DNA of 30,972 bases from a virus. The DNA lies in the IMG/VR virus record IMGVR_UViG_3300042465_005689, positions 1-30,972 of that record; one strand, 5' to 3'. The position numbers were made by a program, and so were the translations under genes. Under the pieces are notes generated by a model. It was not told the DNA's origin. It did no database searches and saw only the letters and a program-made list of their open reading frames with translations. Below, in pieces: positions 7,724 through 15,926 of the stretch (position 1 is the stretch's first letter; the number at the start of each line of letters is the position of its first letter).

Positions 7724-8737
7724 ATGTCAGACCCTTCCCTAAGTGACGACGTAGAAGAAGAAGAAGAAGTAGTTGTTGAGGAATCCGATCCGGGTGCTTT
7801 GCAACCATTTTTTTCTGATGATCAGATGGCCGACGCGTTTAACGACCTCGGACCGGACGACTCCGATGAAACAGTCGAACCTGATGTTGACCCCGACGAC
7901 GACGGATTCGACGACGATGATGACGATGACGGGTTTGATGATGATGAGCCTGTTGCGGATCCGACACCTGAGCCTGTAGCGGCAACAACCGGTGATGTCC
8001 TCGAGTTCGGTGGGCGTTCCTACCTGCGGTCAGATGTTGAAGCACAGTTGGCGTGGGCATCGGGGCTGACACCGGAGCAGGTAGCGCGTATCGCTCAGGC
8101 TATCGAGTACGACCAACAGGCACCCCAACAACAGCAGCAGCAGGCACCCCAGCCGCAGCCGCAACCTGTCCAAGGTTTCGATATCGAAGACACTGTTGAC
8201 CCCGATCTCGCCCGGTACATGGAAGGCCAGTTCGCGACCCAGCAAGCAGAGATCGAACAACTCAAAGCGCAGCAGTACGCCGTGTACCAGCAGGAACAAG
8301 CACGCGAAGAACAAGTCCTCACAGAGTCGTTCATGGTGAAACGCCAGGAGATCGCCGACAGATACCAACTGTCCGAACTTGAAGTTCAGGCGCTAACGAC
8401 AACGATGGAAAACTCGAACATCATTACGTTCCTCGCCGAACAGATGGGGATCGCGAACCCGGACGCGTTGTTTGATCGTGCGTACGAACAAACGTACTGG
8501 ACGGTCCCGGCGTTCCGTGACAGGACTATCCAGTCTGAAACTGCGCACGCTGTTGAAGCCGAACGGGAACAAACCCAAAAGGTCGCTGATCGTAAAGCTC
8601 GTGCCGGCGCTCTGACAGGTGGTGGCGGTGGGACACCATCATCGTTGAAGCCCGCAGCGCCGGTTCCGGCTACTGCCGCTGACCGCCAAAAAATGTTGGT
8701 CGACGGGTTCGCCAAAGCTATGGCCGAAGGCCGTTGA
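7724..8737 (+). CDS. Capsid scaffolding protein
   Basis: Encodes 337 residues immediately upstream of the major capsid gene. The N terminus (about residues 9-80) is extremely acidic with Glu and Asp runs. A Gln/Pro-rich linker occupies about 130-148. A long helical, coiled-coil-prone section follows (around 165-215, for example EQLKAQQYAVYQQEQAREEQ). The C terminus is basic and Gly/Ala-rich, ending KMLVDGFAKAMAEGR. This acidic/helical/basic-tail layout is typical of scaffolding proteins that template the prohead and then leave or are digested. No protease motif is seen in it or beside it. Confidence 0.8.
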   Translation: MSDPSLSDDVEEEEEVVVEESDPGALQPFFSDDQMADAFNDLGPDDSDETVEPDVDPDDDGFDDDDDDDGFDDDEPVADPTPEPVAATTGDVLEFGGRSYLRSDVEAQLAWASGLTPEQVARIAQAIEYDQQAPQQQQQQAPQPQPQPVQGFDIEDTVDPDLARYMEGQFATQQAEIEQLKAQQYAVYQQEQAREEQVLTESFMVKRQEIADRYQLSELEVQALTTTMENSNIITFLAEQMGIANPDALFDRAYEQTYWTVPAFRDRTIQSETAHAVEAEREQTQKVADRKARAGALTGGGGGTPSSLKPAAPVPATAADRQKMLVDGFAKAMAEGR

Positions 8738-8839
8738 AACAATCCGTCCACCTAATACACCACATTCGTGTGTGAACGTATTACGCTTCTATCAACCTTG
8801 ATATTTGAACCTCCCTTCCCTGGGGTACCAACAATCTAA

Positions 8840-8856
8840 AACCGGGTTTTCCGGTT
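8840..8856 (+). promoter_or_regulatory. Leader hairpin before the capsid gene
   Basis: The 140-base gap 8738-8877 ahead of the capsid gene holds a 6-bp hairpin, AACCGG / CCGGTT with a GTTTT loop. A strong Shine-Dalgarno (CAGGGAGGAAAATA) lies before ATG 8878. A TTACGCT-containing block near 8783-8790 could be part of a promoter, but no convincing -35/-10 pair is visible. Confidence 0.3.
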
Positions 8857-8877
8857 GTATCCTCAGGGAGGAAAATA

Positions 8878-9864
8878 ATGCCAAGCGCTATCGGCACAAG
8901 CACAGTTTCATCTTTGTCTCGTCAGACAATCATGCCGGAGATCGTGGATGCCACCTACGACAGCAACATCTTGTTCTACCGTCTTGTACGGGCCAACAAG
9001 AAGGTTGTTCAGGGCGGAACTCACATCGAGGTTCCAATCCAGTATGCACGCCCGAATAACGCTCAGGCGTATTCCGGTTTCGACCCGTTGAACAGCGCAC
9101 CGTTCGACGTTGTGAAGAACGCACGTTTCGATTGGAAGCAGTACGGTGCTTTGGTCACGATCGATGGTCTAACCATGATCAAGACTGACACCCCTGAGGC
9201 GATCGCTAACTTTGTTAAAACACAGTTCGAGTTAACGAAAACCGATTTCTGTCACGTTCTCGGAACCGACTTGTATGCGGGTAACGCATCGGACCCGGAT
9301 CGTCTTACCGGACTCGCCCAGGCTGTAGCAGCTTCTGGTACTTACGGTGATATCAGCCACACGAACACTTACTGGCAATCAAAGATTGATTCCACTACGA
9401 ACCTTGCCGGTTTGTCGTTTGATCTTCTTCAAACAGTGTTCTCGAACCTGACTGTCGGCCGTGAGGCACCAACGCTGATGATCGGCCGTAGGGCCGTTTA
9501 CAACAAGCTCTGGTCGCTGATTTACGGGACCGCTGGCGGCAACGTGCAGATCACTGTTCCTGCCGGTGGTGCGGACGAGATTCTCGCTTCCGGTGGTTTC
9601 ACGAACATCTTGTTCAACAATGTTCCTGTTGTTGTTGACTCGCAGGTTGATGTTTCTTCCGGTTCCGGTAGTACCGCTGCTAACGGCAAGTTGTACATGC
9701 TGAACGAGAACTGGTTCGAACTTGCTGTGTCCCCTCGGGCTGATATGGCACTCGAAGATTTCGTTACCCCACACGATCAGGACGCTATGACAGCGAAGAT
9801 CCTTTGGGCCGGCGAGCTTATCTGCAAGAACCCACGCCTACAGGGCGCTTTCACAGCCCTGTAA
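8878..9864 (+). CDS. Major capsid protein
   Basis: Encodes 328 residues, translated from an excellent Shine-Dalgarno (GGGAGGAAAATA). It begins MPSAIGTSTVSSLSRQTIMP and carries an early YDSNILFYRLVR segment. A central region follows with FDWKQYGALVTIDGL, and the C terminus contains ALEDFVTPHDQDAMTAKILW. Length, position after the scaffold and this layout fit an HK97-fold capsid subunit of the P22/coat type, without an obvious N-terminal delta-domain. The gene has its own leader and is followed 30 bases later by a decoration-type gene. Confidence 0.9.
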   Translation: MPSAIGTSTVSSLSRQTIMPEIVDATYDSNILFYRLVRANKKVVQGGTHIEVPIQYARPNNAQAYSGFDPLNSAPFDVVKNARFDWKQYGALVTIDGLTMIKTDTPEAIANFVKTQFELTKTDFCHVLGTDLYAGNASDPDRLTGLAQAVAASGTYGDISHTNTYWQSKIDSTTNLAGLSFDLLQTVFSNLTVGREAPTLMIGRRAVYNKLWSLIYGTAGGNVQITVPAGGADEILASGGFTNILFNNVPVVVDSQVDVSSGSGSTAANGKLYMLNENWFELAVSPRADMALEDFVTPHDQDAMTAKILWAGELICKNPRLQGAFTAL

Positions 9865-9894
9865 ACCGAAACCAAGATTGAAAGGACCAGGCTT

Positions 9895-10347
9895 ATGCCT
9901 TCACAACTTACAAACCCTAGAGGCAGTTTTGACCAGTTGGCTGTCGCAGGCCCTACCGGTCAGACCGTCCAGCAGTATGTTGCCGGTGCGGCAATCCCAG
10001 CGAACACCATTGTCGCTGTTGAGTACAACACGACTACCCAGGCGCTTCAAGTTGTTGCCGCTATTGCAGCCTCCAAAACCATTATCGGAGTTGTCGAGCG
10101 GGCTGTTGCCGCCGACGAGATCGCACTGGTTGTCACTGAAGGCCCTGCGAAGGTTCGTAACAACGCAACGGGAACAGCAATGACTCTTCCTAATCACGTT
10201 GCGGCTGGCGCAGCCGGCGGTGTCGTAGCGTTCGCTGCTACAGCAGGTAACCGTATAGTTGGGTTTGGCCTTGAAGCAATCCTTTCGGGTGACGCAACAG
10301 GCGCTCTGAAGCAGATTTACGTTTCACCGGGTATCGTCCCAACCTGA
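9895..10347 (+). CDS. Head decoration/stabilisation protein (DUF2190-like)
   Basis: Encodes 150 residues with AAAGGA upstream of ATG 9895. The sequence is almost free of charge clusters and is rich in Ala, Val, Gly and Thr. It has a repeated pattern of short beta strands (AGAAIPANTIVAVEYNTTTQ, then IIGVVERAVAADEIALVVTE, then GNRIVGFGLEAILSG). This resembles the small capsid-cement proteins that bind the outside of HK97-type heads and often directly follow the capsid gene. Family assignment is by pattern only. Confidence 0.65.
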   Translation: MPSQLTNPRGSFDQLAVAGPTGQTVQQYVAGAAIPANTIVAVEYNTTTQALQVVAAIAASKTIIGVVERAVAADEIALVVTEGPAKVRNNATGTAMTLPNHVAAGAAGGVVAFAATAGNRIVGFGLEAILSGDATGALKQIYVSPGIVPT

Positions 10348-10362
10348 TCGGGCTGACACCCG

Positions 10363-10380
10363 GACAGTAAACGTACTGTC
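10363..10380 (+). repeat. Short inverted repeat with TACTGTCT motif
   Basis: A perfect 7-bp inverted repeat, GACAGTA and TACTGTC, is separated by AACG. It lies 15 bases after the decoration gene stop. The right arm continues into TACTGTCTACC (10374-10384), the intergenic motif also found at 14617 and 21494. It could be an operator, a promoter element or a small RNA hairpin. Confidence 0.5.
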
Positions 10381-10416
10381 TACCAACACTCCCCCCATGG
10401 TGGGCCTCGTAGTACA

Positions 10417-10450
10417 ATCAGGTTCGGAACCTTCCGGTTCCGAACCTGAT
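10417..10450 (+). terminator. Perfect 15-bp hairpin with 4-nt loop
   Basis: ATCAGGTTCGGAACC (10417-10431), loop TTCC, and the exact complement (10436-10450) form a very stable hairpin. CACGTTTTC follows. It lies between the capsid/decoration unit and the tail-connector unit, so a factor-independent terminator or 5' mRNA-protecting hairpin is likely. A TACAAT at 10413-10418 overlaps the stem and is probably incidental. Confidence 0.7.
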
Positions 10451-10487
10451 CACGTTTTCAGGCACCTTCCCCAATTTGGAGTTTCAC

Positions 10488-11081
10488 ATGGATTCAGGAC
10501 AATCAATTCGTATTGTTAACAGCGGTGACCGGTTGTTTTCGCACCCGTACGCTGGGAACATTATTGAGATCCCTGCGGGCAAAGACCGGTTTGTTCCGTT
10601 TGATTGCATGGTCGCTTGGATGGGTCACCCGAATGTGCGTAACACGGGTTACGACGCGTGGCGTGATGAGACGTATTCGAACCTTTGCCTGTTCTACGGG
10701 GTGACCAGTGTTGAAGGCGTGGATGTTGACAGGTTGCCGAAAATTGAGGCTTGGGATATGGACGGGAACCGGTTGTCTACCGTGTTGGACGATCCGTCGG
10801 GTGAGCGGATCAAAGTCAGTGCGGAACCGCAGTCTGATACTGCGTTGATGGCCGCCGAGCTGGCCCGTATGCGTACCGCGTTGACCACCGCAGGTATTGA
10901 CGTTGATGGTGACAGCGAGCCTGATGTGACACCGGTGGTGTTATCCCCTGAGGCTGAGGTTGGGAACTCGAGGTCACCGTTTGGTGTTGACGCAGGATCA
11001 AACCTTGGTGCTACCGGCCCCGTAACCGATGGGCTTCCACCGGTTGATGAGCCTAACCAGGTGAAAGTTGGGAAACGGTGA
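10488..11081 (+). CDS. Hypothetical structural protein, head-tail region
   Basis: Encodes 197 residues from ATG 10488, with GGAG 7 bases before it; the in-frame TTG at 10476 is less likely. The first 90 residues look globular and beta-rich (SIRIVNSGDRLFSHPYAGNI, then VPFDCMVAWMGHPNVRNTGY). Residues about 110-135 are helical. The last 70 residues are Pro/Asp/Gly-rich and probably disordered. The stop overlaps the next GTG as GTGA. Position after the decoration protein suggests a head-tail junction role. No family is recognised. Confidence 0.55.
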   Translation: MDSGQSIRIVNSGDRLFSHPYAGNIIEIPAGKDRFVPFDCMVAWMGHPNVRNTGYDAWRDETYSNLCLFYGVTSVEGVDVDRLPKIEAWDMDGNRLSTVLDDPSGERIKVSAEPQSDTALMAAELARMRTALTTAGIDVDGDSEPDVTPVVLSPEAEVGNSRSPFGVDAGSNLGATGPVTDGLPPVDEPNQVKVGKR

Positions 11082-11386
11082 CAGATACCGGTGTCCCGTC
11101 TTTCGGATCGGAACAGTTTGAGCGGCTCACACTTGTGAACGGGCAGTTGACTGTGAAACTTCGGGAGATAGGGGCGCTTGCGTCCGCTGAGAAAGAAGGC
11201 CGGGTGACGACCCATTTTCGGTCGCAGGAGTCGTCTGTTTCGGCGCGTGACAGGGACGCAGATTTGCAAGTGTTGGGTTTATCCACCGACATTATCCGCC
11301 TCAAAAACGAGGTTGCAGCGTTACAGAACGAGCAACAGTTTTTGTTTGAATGGTTAGCGTATGAGCGTGACCGGAGGTACATCTGA
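11078..11386 (+). CDS. Coiled-coil small protein, unknown
   Basis: Encodes 102 residues from GTG 11078, overlapping the upstream stop (GTGA). Most of the protein is predicted helical with heptad-like spacing, notably residues about 65-95 (LSTDIIRLKNEVAALQNEQQ). It ends FEWLAYERDRRYI. The stop overlaps the next ATG as TGATG, indicating strict coupling with the tail protein that follows. It could be a small chaperone or bridging component of the tail. No family is recognised. Confidence 0.55.
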   Translation: MTDTGVPSFGSEQFERLTLVNGQLTVKLREIGALASAEKEGRVTTHFRSQESSVSARDRDADLQVLGLSTDIIRLKNEVAALQNEQQFLFEWLAYERDRRYI

Positions 11387-13359
11387 TGCCGGCACCCGAT
11401 CAGGGTTCTACCGAATGGGTTGATATCTCAGATTTTACGCCGGGTGTGATGGCAAGTTATGCGTCTGCTGGTGCGAACCCTGCGCGTGTAGATCCGCAAA
11501 CACAATCTTCGTACGCACAGGTTGAAGACACCTGGGGTTGTTACGGTCATCCCGGTGGGGGTTTGCACCCGTTACCGGGGGTGGTGCAAACGATCACGGA
11601 TTCGATGTACTCGCTGGGCGCAGGGTACACGGGTACGGACACCTATCTGATGTCAACGCATTGCCTGTCACCGGTAACAAAAACTGCTAACGCGGACCCT
11701 TTTGCGCTTACCGGGATCACGGATTCTGAGACACCCGACTTGTTGCAGATCATGTTTCAAGCGTTGCGTCAGAACACGGGATCAGGGGCGAGGTATCGGG
11801 CGTTTCAGGCTGTCCAGTACCGGCTGGCTTCTTCTGCTGGTGTGAACAGGGTTCTGATCGGCACGCATTCCGATTCCCCACCGGGGCGTGGCAGGTTCCG
11901 GTTGCAACCTGCTCATATAACGCAGGTCACTTCCGGTACTTACTACAATTTCAACGCAGGTTTGGAAGGCGGTATCGGGTACAAGGGGTGGACGACAACC
12001 GATTTGCGGACCCGTCCGGGTCACAAACCTGGTCGCGTCGGGTTCCTGTACACGATGGACGGTTACGGTTCGGGATTGGGTTACGCTCGCGCCCGAATCT
12101 GGCCGAGAATGTTGTACGTCAACGCGTCGGACACCTATACCAACCAGGGGATGTTCGTTGACACCTGGTTCCAATTCGCTAGTACGAGTGTTATCGCTTC
12201 GCAAACAAACGAGTCGAGGTTCGTTGGGTATCTGGCGTTAACACATCAGAACCGTTATGTGTACTGTCAGAAAGCATTCCACCCCGCAACCGAATTGCCG
12301 TGGGGTGACACAGGTGTCGCTCTTGGCGGTGCCGGCTCGGGTGCGAGTTACGTTCCCGAAGGTTCGTACATTCTGGGGTCCGGGGACTTTTGGAAGTTCA
12401 CCCCACCGAACGATCTCGCCGGGAACGTAGGGACCACAGTAAACGGGACGTTGCCGGGGGCTTCATCATCATATGTGTACCCGTATGTGGAAACGACCCC
12501 ATCAAGGTTCGGTGGGGCAACCCTGGGGTTCGGTGCCGCAGCATCAATGAACGCTAACGAACTCATGTTGATCAAACATGATGGCGGTGGGACTGTTGTG
12601 CGTGGCCCGTTGGACGCACCCCAGGTCACTGACTATCCGGGTATCCCCTCGACTCGAGGTGCGACAAACATCCCTGTGCCGACACCTCTCGGACTGGTGT
12701 ACGGCACCCGTAACGGCGTGTACGCGTGGGCGGGTGGCGATCAGGTCACACCCCTGTCGCCGCAACTCGAAGGCTGGTTTTGGAAACCTGAAGACGATTC
12801 AACTGCTATCAACGAGTTGAACACCCCGCACGGCAAGTTCGCTTACCAGCATCCGTTTGTTCTAGCTCCGAACAACTGGGTGTTTGATACTCGTACCAAC
12901 GGGTGGTTCCGCCTGTCCGACCCGTCTGTGCGTGTGTATAAGGATTACAACCCTTCGTCCGGCGGGTACTTCTGGGCGCACCCCGGTAAGATCACGGGTG
13001 ATAGTCAGGTTGTTGCTGAACGGTTCGATCCGGCTGTCGGGGCGCACAGCTTTTCGTGGCGATCCCAGCCGTTGGAACGCACCAGGAACCGTTCCCACGA
13101 TTTCCGTGAAGTACAGATCGTCGCCCAGGGTGTCGGCACGGTAACCGTGAAGGTCAAGGGTTTGGGTGTAACCGAGTCCGTAGCTACGTTCACAATTAAC
13201 TCTGACCGCCCCGTCGCACAGTTCGCAGCGGTCAACACACGCGGGCATGACATCGAACTTGTGATCACTTCAACAGGTGACGCAGCATCAGCAACATCAC
13301 CCGCACCTATCGTGTACCGGACCTCGTTGGGTTACCAGACCGGCGCGGCGGTTAACTAA
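11386..13359 (+). CDS. Large tail ring/nozzle-like protein
   Basis: Encodes 657 residues beginning with an EWVDISDFTPGVMASYA motif, a type of opening seen in podovirus tail tubular B/nozzle proteins. The body is beta-rich with repeated aromatic-Gly strands, including a blade-like GTRNGVYAWAGGDQVTPLSP around residue 445. It ends with a beta-sandwich segment (VQIVAQGVGTVTVKVKGLGV). These features suggest a beta-propeller-containing tail component that contacts the connector. It is clustered with the adaptor gene at 13904. The exact role is inferred from context. Confidence 0.6.
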   Translation: MPAPDQGSTEWVDISDFTPGVMASYASAGANPARVDPQTQSSYAQVEDTWGCYGHPGGGLHPLPGVVQTITDSMYSLGAGYTGTDTYLMSTHCLSPVTKTANADPFALTGITDSETPDLLQIMFQALRQNTGSGARYRAFQAVQYRLASSAGVNRVLIGTHSDSPPGRGRFRLQPAHITQVTSGTYYNFNAGLEGGIGYKGWTTTDLRTRPGHKPGRVGFLYTMDGYGSGLGYARARIWPRMLYVNASDTYTNQGMFVDTWFQFASTSVIASQTNESRFVGYLALTHQNRYVYCQKAFHPATELPWGDTGVALGGAGSGASYVPEGSYILGSGDFWKFTPPNDLAGNVGTTVNGTLPGASSSYVYPYVETTPSRFGGATLGFGAAASMNANELMLIKHDGGGTVVRGPLDAPQVTDYPGIPSTRGATNIPVPTPLGLVYGTRNGVYAWAGGDQVTPLSPQLEGWFWKPEDDSTAINELNTPHGKFAYQHPFVLAPNNWVFDTRTNGWFRLSDPSVRVYKDYNPSSGGYFWAHPGKITGDSQVVAERFDPAVGAHSFSWRSQPLERTRNRSHDFREVQIVAQGVGTVTVKVKGLGVTESVATFTINSDRPVAQFAAVNTRGHDIELVITSTGDAASATSPAPIVYRTSLGYQTGAAVN

Positions 13360-13901
13360 TGGCAATCCCCGAACAAGCCCGTTTCACAACACCCGTACGG
13401 TCACCCAAAACCGAAACGGACCACTCCCAGAACTGGTCGGGGTTAGAACAAAAATGGGATCGCCTACCCGTCTTCCACGAATACTTGATGATCGACGATA
13501 ACGGTATCCCAGCGTTCTCGACAGCAACACCAGTTGACACAACCCTACGGATCGACACGTTTCAAAAGTTTGCTGACTGGACTGATATCACGTTCCGGTT
13601 AACCGTCGGAATGTACTCGACTGCGGTGAGCGCGATCGCCCGGTTCGAGGCGTACGTTTACGGGTTGAACGACAACACGACCCTCGTTGCGACAATCCCG
13701 CTGATCCGTTTCTATTTCAACCAGGCGGGCATTCACGTTTCGGTGTCGGGTGCGGGCAGGCAAACAACTCTCCCCGCAGGCCCGTACCGGATTGTACTCA
13801 TGGCGTACAACAGTGGGGCCGGGACCGTCACCTCGGATGCCAATGATCGCACCGTTTTTTCCGCTCAGGAAACTATCCCAGTGCCACCCAGATTGGACTG
13901 A
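13359..13901 (+). CDS. Hypothetical tail-associated protein
   Basis: Encodes 180 residues; ATG 13359 overlaps the stop of the preceding gene (TAATG). The first 45 residues are polar (MAIPEQARFTTPVRSPKTET), then a beta-rich domain follows. Cues are TFRLTVGMYSTAVSAIARFE, RFYFNQAGIHVSVSGAG and AGPYRIVLMAYNSGAGTVTS, typical of a jelly-roll or immunoglobulin-like virion module. It lies two bases before the connector gene. It may decorate the tail or serve as a small fibre; no specific family is recognised. Confidence 0.55.
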   Translation: MAIPEQARFTTPVRSPKTETDHSQNWSGLEQKWDRLPVFHEYLMIDDNGIPAFSTATPVDTTLRIDTFQKFADWTDITFRLTVGMYSTAVSAIARFEAYVYGLNDNTTLVATIPLIRFYFNQAGIHVSVSGAGRQTTLPAGPYRIVLMAYNSGAGTVTSDANDRTVFSAQETIPVPPRLD

Positions 13902-13903
13902 CA

Positions 13904-14599
13904 ATGACTACCCAAGCAGAGTTTCTTACCAAAGTACGGCAAACATTGAAAGAACCGGTAGCTGTCGCATGGTCCGATGTTGAGCTACGCGATTACATCA
14001 ACCAGGGTGCAGCGGATATCGCACGCCGGACCGAAACTTTGCAAACCATGGGAACTGTCGCGGCGGTTGAGGGGACACGCGAATACACGCTCCCTGCGAA
14101 CGTGTTGCGGGTCCATAAAGTTGAGTACAAACCTGATGGGTCCGAGCGGATCTACCCGATGGAATATCAGGATCTGCACGCGATGGACGCAATGTGGTAC
14201 ACGCAGCAGTCGATCTCGAAGGGGACATGTCAGGCGTACACCCTGTGGGGTTACCCGCCGGCGCTTAAACTTGTTGTCTACCCGACACCGTCGCTACCCG
14301 GTGTGTTTCGGGTTCATTACTATGCGATGCCCGCATCTGTCGCTACGGACGGCACGGGGTCCGGTTCGACGGTTACTGTCCCATCGGGGTGGGATGATCT
14401 AGTTGTTGAGTATGCGGTGTATCTTGCGTTCCGCCGGGATGTGTCGCCACGCTGGCAGGAACACAAATCTGCGTACGAGGAACACGTTGACGACATGCTG
14501 TCAAGGACGAGACGGTGGTCTGATCAGGGTGGAAGTATCGTCCCGAACACCGGGCAGATGCTCCCCTCGTGGCTAGTCGACGGCGGGTACGGGTTCTAA
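13904..14599 (+). CDS. Head-tail connector/adaptor protein (tail tubular A-like)
   Basis: Encodes 231 residues with the layout of podovirus head-tail adaptors that dock under the portal. An N-terminal helical segment, EFLTKVRQTLKEPVAVAWSD, is followed by LRDYINQGAADIARRTETLQ. A beta hairpin EGTREYTLPANVLRVHKVEY comes next, then a strand pair around PPALKLVVYPTPSLPG. A C-terminal helix contains WDDLVVEYAVYLAFRRDVSP. This matches the gp6/tail-tubular-A pattern of helical bundle plus beta insertion. It ends with a loose tail. Together with the gene at 11386 it supports a short-tailed virion. Confidence 0.75.
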   Translation: MTTQAEFLTKVRQTLKEPVAVAWSDVELRDYINQGAADIARRTETLQTMGTVAAVEGTREYTLPANVLRVHKVEYKPDGSERIYPMEYQDLHAMDAMWYTQQSISKGTCQAYTLWGYPPALKLVVYPTPSLPGVFRVHYYAMPASVATDGTGSGSTVTVPSGWDDLVVEYAVYLAFRRDVSPRWQEHKSAYEEHVDDMLSRTRRWSDQGGSIVPNTGQMLPSWLVDGGYGF

Positions 14600-14616
14600 C
14601 CGTTTTTGTAACCGTG

Positions 14617-14642
14617 TACTGTCTGTACCGTTACTGTAAGAT
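14617..14642 (+). promoter_or_regulatory. Putative promoter giving a leaderless mRNA
   Basis: The 49-base gap before 14649 contains TACTGTCT (14617-14624), TACCGTTACT (14626-14635) and a -10-like TAAGAT (14637-14642). That hexamer ends 6 bases before ATG 14649, and the ATG has no Shine-Dalgarno. The motifs recur in other late intergenic gaps, so a phage late promoter with a leaderless transcript is plausible. Confidence 0.4.
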
Positions 14643-14648
14643 TCTGCT

Positions 14649-15899
14649 ATGTCGATCTTGTCTCAGATCGCGGCGGGTGCCGCTAAACGCAACACGGGTG
14701 GCGGCCGGCAGGGTGGCTCCGGCGGGTCGTGGGGTGCGACAAGTGATATCCCCCGCCCGAAATCCAATGTTCAGCGTGTTCAGAGTGGTGTTGGCAGCGC
14801 CCTAGGTTGGCTTGGAAACAACGCAAACTTTTCGGCCGGTGTGATGGCACCGACTTTGAGTCCGGTAAACCCCGGTAACGCTAGCTTCGGAAACCTACGT
14901 TCACCGCAACCGTTCAACATTGGTCAACCCTTGTTGAACAACGCACGGCCAGGGTGGCCGTTCACTACACCTATGAAGATGCCACCTTTCAAACCGGCTA
15001 CCCCGTTTAAGGTTCCCGGTTTGCCGGGGTCGGGTACACCGTTGCCGTATGTGAACCCGAACGCAGCGTACAACGCGGGGTTAAACGTGTTCACCCAAAA
15101 CCAGATTGGTAATTACGATGCGGCGTTGCAACGCTCCCAAACAGGGTTCGCGTTGCGGGGCGCAGGGTACGACGGTGTCCAGAACGCTATTAACCAGTCG
15201 TTGGGTACAGACCTTCAAGGCGTTGGTTTGAACCGGATGACAACCGAAGTGAACCGGCAGTCCAACGTCGGCGACATCCAAGATATCAACGCGCAGCGTC
15301 GCATCAACGCAGGTATGAACGAAACCGAATTGGGGAAGCTACTCACCCAAGAAAATATGCTCAAAGATTTGTACGGGCAAGCAGGTTTGACTTCCGGGCG
15401 TGAACAGGCGCGTGTGAAACAGTTGGAACTTGACGAGATGCAGCGTTCCATTTCGGAGCAGTCGTCTTTGGGTGCGACATCAACTGTCGCAGCCCGCACA
15501 AACGCGAGGCTTGCCGGTCAGCAGTCCGATGATGAGATCGCACAAATCAAGGAAGGGTATACCGCTGAAGGAACCCGTTTCCGTGCGTCGATCGCTGATA
15601 TCAACTCGGGTCGAGATTCCCTGAACTGGGATCTGAAAAACTCGAATCTGAGTCTCGATCAGCAGGCAAGACACCTGTACGACCGGGACAAACTCCTCGC
15701 TATCGAAGCGGCAAACCACAACGTGTCGGAACAACAGTTGCGGAACGCTGCGAACGAACGGCTCGCGCAACTCGGATTGGATCGTGCTGTGAGTTTCGGG
15801 CAGCTAATGGAAGCGCAAAGTTCGCATGACATCAACGTAGCTAACGCCGCGACCCAACTCTTCCAGGGTATCGCAGCATACGCCGCGTCCCACCCTTAA
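14649..15899 (+). CDS. Internal virion/ejection-type protein 1
   Basis: Encodes 416 residues. The N terminus is Gly/Ser/Arg-rich and flexible, and residues about 65-140 are Pro/Asn-rich. From about 150 onward the protein is long-helical and Gln/Glu/Arg-rich (for example ARVKQLELDEMQRSISEQSS and DQQARHLYDRDKLLAIEAAN). It ends in LFQGIAAYAASHP. This resembles podovirus internal-core or ejection proteins, which sit inside the head and form a conduit at infection. Gene order supports that reading, but sequence similarity to a known family is not recognised. Confidence 0.5.
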   Translation: MSILSQIAAGAAKRNTGGGRQGGSGGSWGATSDIPRPKSNVQRVQSGVGSALGWLGNNANFSAGVMAPTLSPVNPGNASFGNLRSPQPFNIGQPLLNNARPGWPFTTPMKMPPFKPATPFKVPGLPGSGTPLPYVNPNAAYNAGLNVFTQNQIGNYDAALQRSQTGFALRGAGYDGVQNAINQSLGTDLQGVGLNRMTTEVNRQSNVGDIQDINAQRRINAGMNETELGKLLTQENMLKDLYGQAGLTSGREQARVKQLELDEMQRSISEQSSLGATSTVAARTNARLAGQQSDDEIAQIKEGYTAEGTRFRASIADINSGRDSLNWDLKNSNLSLDQQARHLYDRDKLLAIEAANHNVSEQQLRNAANERLAQLGLDRAVSFGQLMEAQSSHDINVANAATQLFQGIAAYAASHP

Positions 15900-15926
15900 A
15901 CCGCCGAGCAGATCGAAGGAAACGTC

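Noticed and set aside
7880-7960. GAC/GAT-rich tandem tract resembling a DNA repeat
   Set aside because: It is in-frame Asp/Glu coding of the acidic N terminus of the scaffold, with mixed codons. It is not a CRISPR or satellite.
8118-8172. CAA/CAG-rich microsatellite-like run
   Set aside because: It encodes the Gln/Pro linker of the scaffold with mixed codons and has no spacer structure.
10413-10418. TACAAT as a -10 promoter element
   Set aside because: It overlaps the stem of the 15-bp hairpin and has no convincing -35 at 16-19 bases upstream.
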